Positions 62,053 to 64,000 of a stretch of DNA of 64,000 bases are shown piece after piece (position 1 is the first letter of the stretch; each line of letters starts with the position of its first letter). The stretch covers positions 1 through 64,000 of the forward strand of contig DAOUSW010000001.1 of NCBI GenBank assembly GCA_030627005.1, in the 5' to 3' direction. A model generated the notes under the pieces. The model was not told the origin of the DNA, made no database searches, and worked only from the letters and a program-made list of their open reading frames with translations. Source of the DNA: MTP4 sp9310u. GTDB lineage: Archaea > Halobacteriota > Methanosarcinia > Methanosarcinales > Methanosarcinaceae. Both the position numbers and the translations under genes were made by a program.

Positions 62053-62517
62053 TCAAAGGTTATCGCCCGAAAAGAGTAGCATATGCATGTAGAGCAGGAT
62101 CATCAGCCCGCCAACAATTCCCCAGATTAACTGATAAGTGAAATACGAGTAGATGACCAGTCCGAGCACGAACAACGTGAGCATTATGTTTGCCACCCTG
62201 ACCTTCCGCTTCATCTGGGGGTCATGCGGGGTTCCGGCTTCGTCTTCATTAAGGTCGCATTCCAGGAAATAGCGCCTTTCCTGCCTCATAAGGAAGAACA
62301 GCCTCAGGATGAGGACGTCGGTGATTATGCCCCAGAGGAGCTGACCTATATAGAAGGTGTAAAGGAGAATGGCTCCGAGGAAGATAGCCACAAGTAGGTG
62401 GTATGGTTTTTCGTATCTGCTTTTTCCGGAGGGGGCTTTCCTGCCCTTTTCCGGAATGTCTCCCCCTCTTTTAATTTCTGCTTTGATTTCCCTTTCCCGT
62501 TCTACTTCCTGCTCCAC
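62053..62517 (-). CDS. Membrane protein made of two LonB-type membrane hairpins
   Basis: 154 residues. A charged N-terminus is followed by two similar membrane hairpins: residues 40-76 (LYTFYIGQLLWGIITDVLI) and 108-148 (IYSYFTYQLIWGIVGGLMI), joined by a hydrophilic loop. Both closely match the single hairpin of LonB (IYSYFVGQLLWGIIAGIMI, residues 206-224), with no ATPase or protease part. The GTG start at 62517 has GAGGG nine bases upstream. It lies on the same strand as lonB, about 1.7 kb upstream. It could pack against or regulate LonB in the membrane. I know of no described family. Confidence 0.85.
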   Translation of the reverse strand: MEQEVEREREIKAEIKRGGDIPEKGRKAPSGKSRYEKPYHLLVAIFLGAILLYTFYIGQLLWGIITDVLILRLFFLMRQERRYFLECDLNEDEAGTPHDPQMKRKVRVANIMLTLFVLGLVIYSYFTYQLIWGIVGGLMILLYMHMLLFSGDNL

Positions 62518-62719
62518 GCTGGATTTCCCTCTTCCCGGATATTTTCCCCAAATATAGATTGAAGTGGCAATGTCAAGAAATGCAGGTTAAAAGAAAGATA
62601 TGGAACTCTGCACATCTATAATTTAGCTTTTAGTAATATAAAAAGGAGTTGGGGATGGGAGGAGAAAGGGAGGAAATGAAAACACAACCTATAAAATATT
62701 ATACACCTATTTTTTCAGC
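62518..62719. other. Divergent promoter region
   Basis: AT-rich DNA between the LonB-hairpin protein gene and the last TPR gene, presumably with promoters for both. No further feature seen. Confidence 0.5.
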
Positions 62720-64000
62720 ATGTCAAGGCGTTTGAGAGATTCGGCTGAAAGAAATTTCAAAAAAACTTCACAATTGATACAAAAAGGACAGTATGAAGAA
62801 GCTCTTGAAATCCTACAAAAAGCTGAAGAAATCTCACAGCAACTTAAAGATGATGACATTTTGTTTCGCTCCTATAGCGTAAAAGGACATTTAAAGCAGA
62901 ACATGGGAGAATACGAAGAAGCCTTAGAAATCTATGTTCTTGCCTTAAAAGCTAATGAAAAAATTCTCTCAAATGATCCATATAATAAGTTTTACAAAGA
63001 AAGCTTCCAGAGTAACCTCAAAAACGTAGGAACAATTGGTAATATCTTAACAAAAATGAGAAGATACCCACAAGCAAAAAAATCCTATGAATTTGGGTTA
63101 GAAATTGCTCAAAAAGCATTAATTTCAAAAACAGAGGATGATTTTTGTCAAGTTTATTCTGCAACTACACTCAACAACTTGGGAAACTTGCTCAGAGATA
63201 TGGGATGTATTGAAGAAGCAAAAGAGAAATACGAAAGAGCACTTGAAAGTTACGAAAAGCTACTTGAGGGAAGTCCAAAAAACGCAGAGTACCAAGCAAA
63301 TATTGGAACAACTCTTTGTGGATTCGGAACGTTTCTTGTTTATATAATGGGGCAATTTGAAGAAGCAAAACAGCTGTATGAAAGAGCATTAAAAATTCAA
63401 GAAAGACTTCTTGAGACGAACCCAAAGAATGTGAAGTATCAAGTAGATTTGGGAGACACGCTCCACAATTTTGGAGTTTTACTAGCTTATACTGGACTTA
63501 CCGAAGAAGCAAGAGAAAAATCTGAAAAAGCACTAGAAATCAGGAAAATATTACTCGAAAATGACCCAAAAAACGCAGAGTACATATCAAGTTTGGGTAT
63601 GACACTTACCAATCTCGGAAATTTGTTTTTTGTATCGGAGCTTATTGAAGAATCCCAAAAAATGTATGAGAGAGCATTAGAAATTAAAGAAAAAATAATT
63701 GAAAATGACCCGAAAGGTATAGAAGACCAAGCAGATGTGGGTACGATATTAAATAATATTGGAAACTTGCTTAAATATAAAGGATTCTTTGAAGAAGCAA
63801 AACAAAAGTATGAAAGAGCATTAGAAATTGATGAAAAAATACTTGAAAAGAACCCAAAAAATATAGAGAATCAAGCAAATGTGGGAATGGTACTCGTAAA
63901 TCTCGGAGACCTGCTTAAAATTATGGGTCACGTAGAAGAAGCAAAAGAAAGATATGAAAAAGCACTTGGAATATATACTGAACCCATGCAGTACCTGACT
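62720..64000 (+). CDS. TPR protein, 5' part (runs off the window)
   Basis: An ATG at 62720 (MSRRLRDSAERNFKKTSQL) opens 427 codons that stay open to the last base, so the C-terminus is outside the window. About nine long-type TPR units are present, each with NLGNLLKYKGFFEEAKQKYE and ALEIDEKILEKNPKN-like segments. The codon use is AT-rich (A or T in most third positions), sharply unlike the GC-rich TPR gene at 60723 that has the same architecture. This suggests a different age or origin. Cytoplasmic scaffold; no other domain yet visible. Confidence 0.9.
   Translation, partial: MSRRLRDSAERNFKKTSQLIQKGQYEEALEILQKAEEISQQLKDDDILFRSYSVKGHLKQNMGEYEEALEIYVLALKANEKILSNDPYNKFYKESFQSNLKNVGTIGNILTKMRRYPQAKKSYEFGLEIAQKALISKTEDDFCQVYSATTLNNLGNLLRDMGCIEEAKEKYERALESYEKLLEGSPKNAEYQANIGTTLCGFGTFLVYIMGQFEEAKQLYERALKIQERLLETNPKNVKYQVDLGDTLHNFGVLLAYTGLTEEAREKSEKALEIRKILLENDPKNAEYISSLGMTLTNLGNLFFVSELIEESQKMYERALEIKEKIIENDPKGIEDQADVGTILNNIGNLLKYKGFFEEAKQKYERALEIDEKILEKNPKNIENQANVGMVLVNLGDLLKIMGHVEEAKERYEKALGIYTEPMQYLT

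Noticed and set aside
1..64000. tRNA, rRNA or riboswitch genes
   Set aside because: I saw no convincing cloverleaf, T-loop consensus or cobalamin-box pattern by reading; a covariance-model scan could still reveal one.

Overview
The window is chromosomal DNA from a methanogenic archaeon of the Methanosarcinales, most likely a Methanosarcina. The clues are a RimK-type ligase like the one that makes tetrahydrosarcinapterin, a nickel CO dehydrogenase with a formate dehydrogenase-like partner, cobyric acid synthase, a membrane-anchored archaeal LonB, PGF-CTERM surface proteins, archaeal Pth2 and TruD, many TPR proteins, long AT-rich intergenic regions and TATA-like promoters. I saw no rRNA, tRNA or CRISPR array.

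Layout. 1-4054: repeat-rich DNA, a small hypothetical gene, a lone FtsX/MacB-type permease and a PGF-CTERM surface protein. 4.6-9.4 kb: cobyric acid synthase, an XRE regulator with a membrane partner, an ornithine cyclodeaminase/alanine dehydrogenase-family enzyme and a DUF434 protein. 9.4-17 kb: four paralogous TPR proteins with a shared N-terminal domain, around a PPP-family phosphatase and a coiled-coil protein. 17.3-30.8 kb: aspartate racemase-like protein, TauE/SafE transporter, FxsA, an RHS remnant, LrgA/LrgB, cysteine desulfurase with a NifU/IscU-like scaffold, ATP-grasp ligase, Pth2, a transglutaminase-like protein, TruD, a HEAT-repeat surface protein and a small anchored protein. 31-36.6 kb: small exported or membrane proteins, a NosD-like beta-helix protein, a SEC-C protein and acidic or basic small proteins. 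36.7-41.7 kb: an AT-rich accessory island bounded by palindromic repeats, with an HsdS remnant, a TIGR02391-type protein, coiled-coil and hypothetical genes, an HTH-nucleotidyltransferase gene with paired operators, and a membrane-anchored S16 protease. 42.1-45.2 kb: pyrG, an archaeal membrane protein and a Trm112-like zinc protein.

45.6-51.3 kb is the most striking part: CO dehydrogenase (CooS), a CooF-like ferredoxin, a formate dehydrogenase-type molybdenum/tungsten subunit, a second four-cluster ferredoxin and a two-cluster ferredoxin with a zinc-ribbon tail. All lie on one strand with tight or overlapping spacing and no hydrogenase or F420-reducing subunit. The gene set suggests a direct CO/formate electron-transfer module. 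Both the CooF-like gene and the last ferredoxin gene are interrupted by apparent one-base losses near C runs, so the operon is either decaying or carries sequence errors.

51.7-64 kb: two universal stress proteins around a nucleoside-recognition transporter, tldD-tldE, an IS605-like non-autonomous element, LonB, a TPR protein, a stand-alone membrane protein carrying two copies of the LonB membrane hairpin, and an AT-rich TPR gene running off the right end. Nearly every intergenic region holds its own short tandem repeat. A covarying REP-like hairpin family occurs at six places.
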